From the IMG/VR virus record IMGVR_UViG_3300017743_005089, positions 36,971 through 100,970 of that record: 64,000 nt of DNA; one strand, written 5' to 3'. Every line of letters begins with the position of its first letter. Positions within the stretch are counted from its first letter, which is position 1. Of the stretch, positions 33,551 through 43,053 are shown in pieces. A program made the translations under genes and the position numbers. The notes under the pieces were generated by a model. It saw nothing but the letters and a program-made list of their open reading frames with translations, did no database searches and had not been told where the DNA came from. The stretch comes from a virus.

Positions 33551-36119
33551 TTTTTTAGATAATTTTTCTGAATATGAAGACTGCTCACCTCCTGGCGTCC
33601 GACTCCCAGAAATTAAAATAACGAAACAAAATTACAAAAGTCTAGATTTAGACCCCGAAACATCCAACTTTAATTTCCTTAGAGAGCTGTGCCTAGACGG
33701 AGTCAAGAAAAAAGGCATAGACAAGCTTCCCAATAAAAAAGAATATTATACTAGGGCTAAAGAAGAGCTTAAAATATTAGATGAGTTAGGGTTCACTGAT
33801 TATATATTATTAAATTGGGATATACTTGACTTTTGCCACCAAAATAATATACCCACAGGGCCAGGTCGAGGCAGTGCGGCTGGTTCGCTAGTTCTATATT
33901 TAATAGATGTCACAAAAATTGATCCAATAAAATATGGTTTATTTTTTGAAAGGTTTGTTAGCAAGAGCAGGGCAAAGAAAATAAAAAAAGATGGCGTAAC
34001 TTATTTGGACGGAAGCTTATTGGCCGATGTTGACAATGATATTGCTTATGAACACAGGGACAGGGTAATAGAGTATATTGAAAATAAATACCCAGGAAGA
34101 ACGGCTAAAATCTTAACATTAAATACCCTGAGTAGTAAGTTATGTATTAGGGAATGTGGAAAAATTGTTGCGAACTATACAGAAATGGACATCAATTCTA
34201 TTACGGCCCACATACCTAAGACTTTTGGCAAGGTTGCTAGTATATCTTCATCTATTGATCAGTCTGAAAAATTCTCAGAATGGGCTGATCAAAACGAAGA
34301 AGTAATTAAAATAGCAAAAAAAATAGAAGGGTTGAATAAAAACTCAGGAGTACACCCGTCTGGTATCGCTATCTCTTTTGATGAACTCATAAATTTCTGC
34401 CCAATTCAAAAGGCTAATGATGGTTCTCTAGTTACAGGTTATGATATGAACTGGGTTTCCGAACTCATGGTTAAATTTGATATACTAGGCTTGAGAACTC
34501 TTAGCGTGATCTATAATACCTGTAACGCTATAGATTTAGACCCATTAAATATACCTTTGGACAAAGACGAGACGTACTATCCACTTGCTGAACTAGAATG
34601 CCCCCATGGCTTATTCCAGATAGAGGCTAGCACAAATTTCAGTGTTTGTAAAAAAATAAAACCCAGGACTCTGGAGGAATTAAGTGCTGTTATAGCTATA
34701 GCAAGACCAGGAGCGCTTGATTTCGCAGACAGCTATTCTGAATATGTGAGGTTTGGAGAATTTCAAAGTGTACATGAGTTATTTGATGAAGAGCTTAGTT
34801 ATACTGGGGGTATACCTTTGTACCAAGAACAGTTAATGAAAATGGCCGTTAAAATAGGCTTTACCCTCGATGAATCTGAGCAGCTAAGAAGGATTGTGGG
34901 TAAGAAAAAAGTAGATCAAATGCCCGAATGGAAACAGAAAATTGAGTCAAAAATAGAAGAGAATAATCTTCCAATAGAAGCTGGTGACGTGCTATGGAAG
35001 GTCGCAGAAGATAGCGCCAACTATAGTTTTAATAAATCTCACTCAATAGCTTACTCAACATTGGCGGCATGGACAATTTACCTCAAGTTTAATTATCCGA
35101 AGGAATTTTTCTTGGCTTTATTGAAAATGACTCATTCAGAGCCTACCCCTCAAGCTGAAGTTTCTAAAATTAGTCAAGAACTCTCAAGGTTTGATATTAA
35201 ACTTTTGCCCCCAAACCTCGTTAAATCCAGCATGGATTTTTCTATCGAAGGGAAAAACATAAGGTACGGATTAAGCAGTATAAAAGGTATAAGTGACAAA
35301 TCTTTAGATTCTTTACGGAAATTTCGTTCCGAAAATAATTCAACTAAATTTGATTTATTCCTGGCAGCCAAACAATCTGGACTTAATATAGGGGTTCTTT
35401 CTGCCTTAATACAGGCGGGAGCCCTAAGTGATGACTTAACTTCTGATAGATCAAAGCTTGTATTAGAAGCTCAACTATTTAATATATTAACAGATAGGGA
35501 GAAAAGGAATTTTATGACGCTTGCTGAGGCAAATGACATTGATCTTTTTGAAATATTCAAAGACGTCAAAGAGTCGTCTTTTGAAAAGATTGGGGACGAT
35601 GGAAAAGTCTTAATTAAAGAGTCTAGATACCAAACATTAAAAAAGAAATATTCTCCGTACAAAGACATATACTATAAAAATAGTAAAAGTCAAAACTTTG
35701 CTAATTGGTATTTTGAAAAAACCTTACTAGGTTTTAGTTACTCTTCTGAATTATCAAAAGTTTTCAAAGACAAAGATCAGTCCCCAAAAAATTCTCTTCA
35801 TTTTAAATCGCTGAATCCTAGGGAGTCTGCTAAATATATATTCACTGTTGTTTTTTCTAAAAAAGATAAGTCTAGAAACGGCAACCTGTACATAAAATTG
35901 GAGCTAGAAGATGAATTTGGTTCTATTGACGCTATACTTTGCGACACGCCCAGAGAGAAAAAATGCACGGCTTACTTAAAAAATAATCAAATCCCTAAAG
36001 AGGGTAGTATAATAACCCTCCATGGAGACAAAACAAACGATGGAGACGCAATATTTATAAATAATATGAAAGTAGTAGACGAAATGATTTATATGAACTT
36101 AAAAGATTTAAAAGCTTAA
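33543..36119 (+). CDS. dnaE: C-family DNA polymerase catalytic core (DnaE-like)
   Basis: 858 residues, lacking the PHP part found in 1,100-residue DnaE. The nucleotide-binding GPGRGSAAGS (106-115) is followed by ITKIDPIKYGLFFERFV-like sequence and a palm site ADVDNDI whose aspartates D162, D164 and D166 match the PDxDxDF triad. Fingers (YQEQLMKMA, SFNKSHSIAYS), a helix-hairpin-helix region (YGLSSIKGISDKS) and a C-terminal OB-like fold (about 745-840) follow in order. It would be the phage replicase. A beta-clamp-binding motif was not clearly identified. Confidence 0.88.
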   Translation: MNSFLDNFSEYEDCSPPGVRLPEIKITKQNYKSLDLDPETSNFNFLRELCLDGVKKKGIDKLPNKKEYYTRAKEELKILDELGFTDYILLNWDILDFCHQNNIPTGPGRGSAAGSLVLYLIDVTKIDPIKYGLFFERFVSKSRAKKIKKDGVTYLDGSLLADVDNDIAYEHRDRVIEYIENKYPGRTAKILTLNTLSSKLCIRECGKIVANYTEMDINSITAHIPKTFGKVASISSSIDQSEKFSEWADQNEEVIKIAKKIEGLNKNSGVHPSGIAISFDELINFCPIQKANDGSLVTGYDMNWVSELMVKFDILGLRTLSVIYNTCNAIDLDPLNIPLDKDETYYPLAELECPHGLFQIEASTNFSVCKKIKPRTLEELSAVIAIARPGALDFADSYSEYVRFGEFQSVHELFDEELSYTGGIPLYQEQLMKMAVKIGFTLDESEQLRRIVGKKKVDQMPEWKQKIESKIEENNLPIEAGDVLWKVAEDSANYSFNKSHSIAYSTLAAWTIYLKFNYPKEFFLALLKMTHSEPTPQAEVSKISQELSRFDIKLLPPNLVKSSMDFSIEGKNIRYGLSSIKGISDKSLDSLRKFRSENNSTKFDLFLAAKQSGLNIGVLSALIQAGALSDDLTSDRSKLVLEAQLFNILTDREKRNFMTLAEANDIDLFEIFKDVKESSFEKIGDDGKVLIKESRYQTLKKKYSPYKDIYYKNSKSQNFANWYFEKTLLGFSYSSELSKVFKDKDQSPKNSLHFKSLNPRESAKYIFTVVFSKKDKSRNGNLYIKLELEDEFGSIDAILCDTPREKKCTAYLKNNQIPKEGSIITLHGDKTNDGDAIFINNMKVVDEMIYMNLKDLKA

Positions 36120-36132
36120 GTGTACATATAAC
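36120..36132 (+). promoter_or_regulatory. GTGTACATATAAC promoter-like motif
   Basis: GTGTACATATAAC begins right after the polymerase stop and ends 1 nt before the ATG at 36134. It is a variant of the GTGTAATATAAT motif. Confidence 0.4.
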
Positions 36133-36133
36133 T

Positions 36134-38542
36134 ATGGAAAACTTTCCCAATTTCACACCGAGTTGCCAAAAAATAATATCAGATTCTAAACTTTTAGCTG
36201 AGGCATGGAATCATGAAGAAGTAAATTGCGGCCACCTGCTGGTCGCTATAATGTCTTCCTCTTTGACATTTGTTAATGATTTAATGGTAGGCTTTAATGT
36301 TCCTGTCGACTCTTTTATAGAATACATAGAAGATTTTTATGCACTGGAACCTTCGAACAAAAAAGCTAAAGATTTTTATTACGGAGAAGAGGTTAAACAC
36401 TTGCTCTCTGAGGCCCATGAATTTGCAATCGAATTGGGCAACGATTATATATCTGCGGAGCATATATTTTTTATATACCTAAATAACTCTAATGGCCCCT
36501 GTTATCACTTCTTAAAGTTGCAAAAAGTTTCTCCATCAAAAGTGATGGAAGCCTTTTTGATAATATTTAAAAATCAACAAGTTTATAGTAGGAATGAATC
36601 TGGTTTAGTTCAGCCAATCGAGGAAGAGGCGGCTGGCGTTACCTCGCAATCGGGCAATGACTCCAATAGCATGCTTGAGTCTTTCTGTACAAATCTTCAC
36701 GATTTGAATGCAAAAGGTTCTTTACCTAAAGTTATAGGTAAAGATTTTGAAATGGATAGAATGTGTGAAATTTTAGGCAGAAAAATCAAAAACAATCCCC
36801 TTCTCATAGGTGATCCTGGCGTTGGTAAAACCGCAATCGTGGAAGGTTTAGTTCAAAAAATAGATGAAAGCAAGGCTCCCCCATTCTTATTAGGCAAAAA
36901 GATTTACTCAGTAGATTTGGCTTCAATGATTGCTGGTACAAAGTACAGGGGTCAATTTGAGAAAAGGCTAAAACTTTTGCTGAAAGAATGCTCCGAACTA
37001 GGGAGTATAATTTTATTTATAGATGAAGCTCATACTATTGTGGGAGCTGGAAACGCTGAAGGAACAATGGATGCATCAAATATACTGAAGCCTGCTTTGG
37101 CAAGAGGGGATCTTACAGTAATAGGTGCTACAACTTTCCCTGAATACAAAAAGAATATTGAAAAAGATATAGCTCTTAGTAGGAGATTCGAAAACATTGC
37201 AGTGGAAGAGCCCTCAACTTTAGAGTGCTACAAAATACTCAAAGGTATTAAATCCTCCTATGAAAAATTTCACGGAGTATCTTACGACAACTATATTCTC
37301 AAAAAAATAGTTTCTCTATGTGATGACTACCTGCCTCAAAGAAAGTTTCCCGACAAAGCTATAGATATAATGGACGAAGTTGGAGCTAAATTAAAAATTA
37401 AAAACTCCATGCCCACAAAAGAGATGCAAATAACTGAGGATAAAATATATAACCTCAGCGCGCAAGCTGTTGGGACAAAAAGAGAAGATGACTTGATCGA
37501 TAAATATGTTTCACTTTCTAATGATTGGGAAAAATCTTCAAGAAAAAAAGTTAGTGAAAATGATGTAATAGATTGTCTTTCCGTAAAGGCAAAGCTACCC
37601 AAAGATAACTTCCATCAAGACAAAGATGATAAGTCTTTAAGTCTTGGAAGAAAATTAAACAGAGATGTAATAAATCAAAAAGACGCCGTATCAAATATAC
37701 ATAAGTCGATATTAAGGTTTAAGCTCGGCCTTAAAGATTTAAACAAACCTATAGGCTCTTTCTTGTGCCTAGGTGCTAGCGGGGTTGGTAAAACCTGGAC
37801 AGCTAAAATGCTAGCCAAACATTATTTTGGATCAGAAAAAAACATTATAAGGTTTGATATGTCCGAGTACTCTGACAAGGTCTCTTCTGCAAAGTTAACT
37901 GGAGCATCCCCAGGGTATATAGGCTACGAAGAGGGGGGCGTTTTAATAGAAGCAATAAAAAAGAAACCTCATTGCGTCCTGCTTTTTGATGAAATAGAAA
38001 AATCCCATCCAGAAGTTCAACAACTTTTACTACAAATATTAGAAGAAGGAGAGATTCAAGATAATATAGGTACCACAGTTTACTTCAAAGACACTATTGT
38101 AATACTTACTAGTAATATTGGTTCAGAAATTACAACCAAAAGTTCTCTTGGTTTTTCCCCAAACCCAGAGTCGAATGATTCTAAAATCTACGAAGTTGCA
38201 AAAAAAATACTTAGTCCAGAATTAGTAAACAGATTGGATTCGGTTATAGTCTTTAATCACTTAGATCAAAAAGATTTATTTAAGATATTTAAATCCGAAA
38301 TAAGAAAACTTTGCTCCAAATTAAAAAAGAAAAATGTATCAATTAACATATCTGATGATGCAGCTAATTTTCTTTGCGAAGTAGCTTCGGTAGAAAAAAT
38401 GGGGGCAAGACCATTAAAAAGGTTAATAAAGTCGGAGATAGAAGACGTAATTGTTGAGCATTACTTTAAAAAGAAACAAGACAAGCAGGTTAATTTTAAT
38501 TTTTGTTTAGATGAAGATTCTATAAGTCATTCTATTTATTAA
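36134..38542 (+). CDS. ClpC/ClpA-like AAA+ unfoldase
   Basis: 802 residues. A Clp N-domain with two repeats spans about 1-145. AAA1 has Walker A GDPGVGKT (226-233) and [17 protein letters not shown]2 has Walker A GASGVGKT (547-554) and [15 protein letters not shown]. The middle region is short, as in ClpC/ClpA, not the long coiled coil of ClpB. An LGF tripeptide at 672-674 lies where ClpA/ClpC carry the IGL/VGF loop that docks on ClpP. It could direct host ClpP to chosen targets. No phage ClpP is seen here. Confidence 0.8.
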   Translation: MENFPNFTPSCQKIISDSKLLAEAWNHEEVNCGHLLVAIMSSSLTFVNDLMVGFNVPVDSFIEYIEDFYALEPSNKKAKDFYYGEEVKHLLSEAHEFAIELGNDYISAEHIFFIYLNNSNGPCYHFLKLQKVSPSKVMEAFLIIFKNQQVYSRNESGLVQPIEEEAAGVTSQSGNDSNSMLESFCTNLHDLNAKGSLPKVIGKDFEMDRMCEILGRKIKNNPLLIGDPGVGKTAIVEGLVQKIDESKAPPFLLGKKIYSVDLASMIAGTKYRGQFEKRLKLLLKECSELGSIILFIDEAHTIVGAGNAEGTMDASNILKPALARGDLTVIGATTFPEYKKNIEKDIALSRRFENIAVEEPSTLECYKILKGIKSSYEKFHGVSYDNYILKKIVSLCDDYLPQRKFPDKAIDIMDEVGAKLKIKNSMPTKEMQITEDKIYNLSAQAVGTKREDDLIDKYVSLSNDWEKSSRKKVSENDVIDCLSVKAKLPKDNFHQDKDDKSLSLGRKLNRDVINQKDAVSNIHKSILRFKLGLKDLNKPIGSFLCLGASGVGKTWTAKMLAKHYFGSEKNIIRFDMSEYSDKVSSAKLTGASPGYIGYEEGGVLIEAIKKKPHCVLLFDEIEKSHPEVQQLLLQILEEGEIQDNIGTTVYFKDTIVILTSNIGSEITTKSSLGFSPNPESNDSKIYEVAKKILSPELVNRLDSVIVFNHLDQKDLFKIFKSEIRKLCSKLKKKNVSINISDDAANFLCEVASVEKMGARPLKRLIKSEIEDVIVEHYFKKKQDKQVNFNFCLDEDSISHSIY

Positions 38543-38569
38543 TAAAATATAATTCTGATCGGTAAATAT

Positions 38570-38582
38570 GTGTATAGTATAT
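38570..38582 (+). promoter_or_regulatory. GTGTATAGTATAT motif before the fibre operon
   Basis: A GTGTA-class element, GTGTATAGTATAT, lies 44 nt before the first fibre gene (ATG 38627), with an AT-rich leader. It is the only candidate promoter seen ahead of the 11-kb fibre block. Confidence 0.35.
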
Positions 38583-38626
38583 ATGCTATGCTACATATAA
38601 AAAATAGTCAAAATTAATTATATATT

Positions 38627-41515
38627 ATGGCTGAAAATAAAAAAATTACCGAATTAACTTCAGCAACTCCTTCAGGAGGCTTTGCTTTTGTTGTAGCTAC
38701 AGGTCAAGACAATTATAGAGTTTCTTATAAAGATTTATCTGAACAAAGCTCTATAGATGCTAAAACAGGATCTTTTTTAGATACTTTAACAATCAGCGGA
38801 ACCCAAGTATTGACTGGAGTTGCCGATGACCCTGCATTTCAAGACTTACAAGATCAAGTTGATCAAGGTGGCGGAGGCGGTGGAGGCGGCATAGATACCA
38901 GTACATTTGTATTTTTTTCAGATGCAGATAATTTAAACGGTTCAATATTCAAAACCTATCATTCTACTCCTACATCTGACACTCATCTTTCAGGGGTAAC
39001 AGTTGACAATACCAATGATATAAAGTTAAATATTAGATGGGATGGGCCATCTAATGATTATATGGGTACTGGCTATATTGACGGACAACAAATACCCTTA
39101 GAAAATATAGTTGAGCTTGGAGACAAAACAAGAAGATTTGAGGGCTATCTAGATAATTTAAATCTACAGGGCAAAACATCAATTGTAGCAGAAGCTAATG
39201 GGGCGACTGCAGAATTAAACTTTTCGAGTCTTGGCGCTGGACCTCAGCCTTCTTCTGTTATTATTGATGATATAACTAATGCCACTCCAGTCCAAGGCCA
39301 AGAATTAGGAACAACTTCTTTAAAAGCTGGAGACACAATAAACGTTTTTGTTGATTTTGATTTTTCTCAATACCCTGATCAACTTCAAAAACCAACTGAA
39401 ATTAAAGTTTTTAATTATGAGCTAGCAGAAGAGATAGAATACGACACTTACAACTTTGTAAATACCAATGGAGATATTCATAGAGCTACGATTCCAGTTA
39501 CCGTTTCCAACAATTCTGGAGATTTAAATGTTAGAGTTGTAGCTAAAAATGGAATAGGTACAATAGGCACAATTACAACTTCTTCTAATACGGTAAATGT
39601 AGACCAAGTGTATCCTGCGATTTCCATATCTGCACCTTCTTCTTATAATGGTAGAACAGATGGCTTAAGGCAAGGCGAGAACACGTCATTTTCTAATACT
39701 ATTTCTAATTTTGACCCTTCTTCTGGGGATACAGTTTCTTATACTATTATAGGATCTGAAATATCCATAAATGACCCCGCTACATATACAACTCAAAAAA
39801 CGGTCCAATATGTGCAGGGTATATTTTCTAATTCACCAAATGTAAATGTAGAAGCATTAAAAGTTTCAAATGGCTCCAAAAGTTCAGCTCAAACAACTGT
39901 CAGGGTTGCAAATGGACCTGTAATAAATACTTTGTCTATTGATACTAATTCAGTTTCAGCTCAGTCTCCAAATATTGCTGGAACTGGTGCTGTAAAAGGC
40001 GGTGACACAATAAATCTTTTAGCGCAAATTGATACAAATGGAATTTCTCAAAACAATATTTCAATTCAAGTATATAATGAAGGCATCTCTAATTTAGTAA
40101 ATTTCAGCAATTTCTCTAGCATTCTGCTTGGAGGAGATGTTTATCGATACACTATACCAGTAACTGTAACATCTAGCAGGAATGGATCTCTCACCGCTAA
40201 AATTATATGTAGAAATAATTACGGAACTCTTAGCGATGATCGTACCAGTTCCGACAATTATACAGTAGATAACGTTTACCCAAGTGCTTCCATAATATCA
40301 AAATCTTATCCTGCACTCAATGCGTCTACTAAAAATTATACTTTAACAGCAAATGGATCTTCAGACTATGTTTTTGCTGGAGACGCAACTGGTAATGATC
40401 CAACTCTAAACGTTAATGTTGGTGACACGCTTGTTTTTCAAAATAATACAGGCAGTCATCCTTTAGCGATAAAAGATTCTAGCAATTCTGACGTGGCAAC
40501 CCAATCTGGAACATCCTTGAACTGGACCCCAACTTCCGCTGGAACATATACTTATTATTGCGTCTCCCACCCTGGCAGCATGCTTGGAACTATTACCGTT
40601 TCATCTGTCCAGTCATTCCAACAAGCTATTAAATCTAGCGAGTCAGCCGTTGTCACAAATACTGCTTCAGGTTTTGATCAAATAGAATACTCTAGTCAAT
40701 CAAACCAGCTAACCATATCTAATCCAACAACCTTTGAAGGGCAAAAAACCGTTACATATAATAGCGGAAATTACAATATATCTTCAAACAATTTTCAAGT
40801 TAAAGCCACCAAGACTTCTAATGGAGCCGTAGTTATAGCAAATTCTAATGTAAAAATTGCTAACACTCCAATAGTTCTTTCTATTCAGAATCTAGCTTCA
40901 ACTCTTGATAGTTCTGTGGTCGGAATGACTGATGATTTTACACTGCATGGAACTCAAAACTTCCTATCAATACCATCGCTATCTACCGACGCATCTCAAA
41001 ATCCAGTCTCATCCTTATCGATTATAAGTTCTGGAACAAATCAATCTAGCAATACATTTAGAATAACAGTGAAAGATGTTGACCAAAAAGGTCAATTCAA
41101 CTGGCAAGCATCTTCTTTTAATTTAGCTAATATACCAACAACTATTATAGCAAATAATCCAAATTATAATTTAGCTGGATTTCAGCCAAGAGATATTTTT
41201 GCAGGTCCAAACAGTCTGGCTCAGGGTCTAGCGCCAATAGGAACTACAGTTTCAAATACCTCGAATTTAGTTTTGGAAAATGTTAGTAAAGGAGGTTCTG
41301 GACCAAATGGTGGAACAATGTTTACCTATAAATCTTATACAGACGGAATTCAATTAGATGCAAGCTATGATGAAGCAGATCACTTCACCGTTTGTAATTC
41401 TAATGGAGTCACAGACTCCCAAGGTGATTATGCTTTCAACCTAGACCTAAGTAATAGATCAGCTAATACCAGTACCGCAAATCCTGCTAAATTTATAATC
41501 CAAGAAACTATTTAA
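38627..41515 (+). CDS. Large fibre/baseplate protein with Ig-like and cupredoxin-like domains
   Basis: 962 residues. A short N-terminal head (ITELTSATPSGGFAFVVATG) of the type that attaches small fibre proteins to the particle is followed by an eight-glycine linker at about 80. Two similar Ig-like beta blocks follow (about 200-420 and 425-560). At about 568-660 is a cupredoxin-like domain with GSHPLAIKDSSN and YYCVSHPGSM, the His...Cys..His...Met copper-site order. Further beta domains end the protein. No signal peptide; a virion component. Neighbours are fibres. Confidence 0.65.
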   Translation: MAENKKITELTSATPSGGFAFVVATGQDNYRVSYKDLSEQSSIDAKTGSFLDTLTISGTQVLTGVADDPAFQDLQDQVDQGGGGGGGGIDTSTFVFFSDADNLNGSIFKTYHSTPTSDTHLSGVTVDNTNDIKLNIRWDGPSNDYMGTGYIDGQQIPLENIVELGDKTRRFEGYLDNLNLQGKTSIVAEANGATAELNFSSLGAGPQPSSVIIDDITNATPVQGQELGTTSLKAGDTINVFVDFDFSQYPDQLQKPTEIKVFNYELAEEIEYDTYNFVNTNGDIHRATIPVTVSNNSGDLNVRVVAKNGIGTIGTITTSSNTVNVDQVYPAISISAPSSYNGRTDGLRQGENTSFSNTISNFDPSSGDTVSYTIIGSEISINDPATYTTQKTVQYVQGIFSNSPNVNVEALKVSNGSKSSAQTTVRVANGPVINTLSIDTNSVSAQSPNIAGTGAVKGGDTINLLAQIDTNGISQNNISIQVYNEGISNLVNFSNFSSILLGGDVYRYTIPVTVTSSRNGSLTAKIICRNNYGTLSDDRTSSDNYTVDNVYPSASIISKSYPALNASTKNYTLTANGSSDYVFAGDATGNDPTLNVNVGDTLVFQNNTGSHPLAIKDSSNSDVATQSGTSLNWTPTSAGTYTYYCVSHPGSMLGTITVSSVQSFQQAIKSSESAVVTNTASGFDQIEYSSQSNQLTISNPTTFEGQKTVTYNSGNYNISSNNFQVKATKTSNGAVVIANSNVKIANTPIVLSIQNLASTLDSSVVGMTDDFTLHGTQNFLSIPSLSTDASQNPVSSLSIISSGTNQSSNTFRITVKDVDQKGQFNWQASSFNLANIPTTIIANNPNYNLAGFQPRDIFAGPNSLAQGLAPIGTTVSNTSNLVLENVSKGGSGPNGGTMFTYKSYTDGIQLDASYDEADHFTVCNSNGVTDSQGDYAFNLDLSNRSANTSTANPAKFIIQETI

Positions 41516-41519
41516 AATT

Positions 41520-43043
41520 ATGGGAGCTTTTGAAGATTTTGTAAACGCCAACTTAGGTTTAAGAAAACCTATGATACAGGACAATGTTCCTCCTTCTCAA
41601 AGCTCTTTAGCAGCAGGTCAACCAGGATCACACTTTTTAGATACTAATACAAATTTTTTGTACGAAAAAACTGGTTATGGATCTACTGATTGGGTAAAAA
41701 TTGCTGAGTACCTAGGCCAACCAAGAGGTGGCAAGCCTAGCGGAATAGAAGGCTCCATACAATTTAATAGTGGGGAAAAATTTGCAGGTGTTAGTGATTT
41801 TTTATATTCTTCTCAAGAAAGCGTCTTAAGCGGCGTCAGTGGTAGGTTTGAATATATGCATATTGACCACGTTACTGGAGAAACTGGTCATTTTAAAGAA
41901 GAGTTAATTATCGGTGATCAAAATGCCCCAGCAAGTGATGACGTTTTTGTGGTAGACGAAGGCAATATTGAGGCGGCTGGAAAAGCTAATTTTTCTGGAC
42001 CTGTTTTTGCTCCAACACTTCGGTCGGATAATTTCTATGTTTCTGGAGATGGTCATATTTCAGGAGATCTACACATTGATGGCACGGCATTCATACACGA
42101 GTTAACAGATCAAACTTTTGCTGGAACCATACAAGGGTACACAGCAGTATTTCAAGAAGATCTTTTGCTAGGATCTAATCAGATAAACGTAGAAGATAGC
42201 TTAAATTATGTGAGCGGCAAAGTAGATACGGTCAGTGGAAATCTTGATACGGTCAGTGGAAATCTTAATACGGTCAGTGGAAATCTTGATACGGTCAGTG
42301 GAAATCTTGATACGGTCAGTGGAAACCTTGATACGGTCAGTGGAAACCTTGATACGGTTAGTGGAAACCTTGATACGGTCAGTGGAAACCTTGATACGGT
42401 TAGTGGAAACCTTGATACGGTCAGTGGAAATCTTGATACGGTTAGTGGAAATCTTAATACTACTGGTCAAAATTTACTATCCCAAATAGGTTCCTCATCT
42501 TCGTCTTTATGGACTGAAGGATCTAATAACGATATTTATTACAATAATGGTAAAGTAGGGATTGGAACGATTACCCCAAGTGCAAGGCTAGAAATTGTTG
42601 GCCCATCTGAAATATCACAATTTTTTAATGCTTACAACAATGGCGCAGGCGGCGCAACGTTTTCACGGGTAGCTAACGTCTCTCCATACAATCATTTTAT
42701 ATTCCAAAATGGGTTTGTAGGAATTGGTACTGGAAATCCTACATCAGAACTTTATGTTCATACTACAAGAGATGGAGTGGCCGCTTCTGAGGGTGGAGAT
42801 TCTGAAATAATACTTGATACTGGATCAGGTAGCGTAATTGGGAAAAATTCCATAATTAATAGTTATAGGTTTAACGCAGATTTAGTATTGAAAGTCAATA
42901 ATGCAGACGCCTTAATATTAACACGCGATGGAAAAGTTAAACTTATAGGAAAGCTAGACGATGGAACAGGTTCCACCATAGATAATTTATTGCAAACAAT
43001 TTCAGAACTGGAGAGTAGAATTTCAGCGTTAGAAAATGCTTAA
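41520..43043 (+). CDS. Tail fibre protein with a 21-bp/heptad repeat
   Basis: 507 residues. The N-terminal part (to about 235) has short beta turns such as HISGDLHIDGTAF, typical of fibre shafts. Residues 236-312 are 11 copies of DTVSGNL (one starts with Asn), a 7-residue unit suited to a trimeric coiled or beta-helical rod. Then come GKVGIGTITPSARLEI and FVGIGTGNPTSELYV units, as found before chaperone or collar ends, and a final short coiled coil (LESRISALENA). There is no recognisable receptor tip. Confidence 0.65.
   Translation: MGAFEDFVNANLGLRKPMIQDNVPPSQSSLAAGQPGSHFLDTNTNFLYEKTGYGSTDWVKIAEYLGQPRGGKPSGIEGSIQFNSGEKFAGVSDFLYSSQESVLSGVSGRFEYMHIDHVTGETGHFKEELIIGDQNAPASDDVFVVDEGNIEAAGKANFSGPVFAPTLRSDNFYVSGDGHISGDLHIDGTAFIHELTDQTFAGTIQGYTAVFQEDLLLGSNQINVEDSLNYVSGKVDTVSGNLDTVSGNLNTVSGNLDTVSGNLDTVSGNLDTVSGNLDTVSGNLDTVSGNLDTVSGNLDTVSGNLDTVSGNLNTTGQNLLSQIGSSSSSLWTEGSNNDIYYNNGKVGIGTITPSARLEIVGPSEISQFFNAYNNGAGGATFSRVANVSPYNHFIFQNGFVGIGTGNPTSELYVHTTRDGVAASEGGDSEIILDTGSGSVIGKNSIINSYRFNADLVLKVNNADALILTRDGKVKLIGKLDDGTGSTIDNLLQTISELESRISALENA
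42225..42455 (+). repeat. Eleven tandem 21-bp repeats encoding DTVSGNL
   Basis: Eleven in-frame copies of GATACGGTCAGTGGAAATCT plus T, differing only at a few positions (G/A at the first base, C/T in GTC, T/C in AAT). A twelfth unit at 42456 has diverged. High identity suggests recent expansion, and gain or loss of copies would change the rod length by whole heptads. Confidence 0.9.
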
Positions 43044-43053
43044 TTTTTAAATT

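Noticed and set aside
42225-42455. Possible CRISPR-like array
   Set aside because: The 21-bp repeats are directly adjacent, in frame and lack spacers, so they are coding repeats of a fibre gene.
42201-42489. ORFs on both strands across the fibre repeat
   Set aside because: They arise because a 21-bp unit without stops repeats in every frame; the real gene is the 507-residue fibre.
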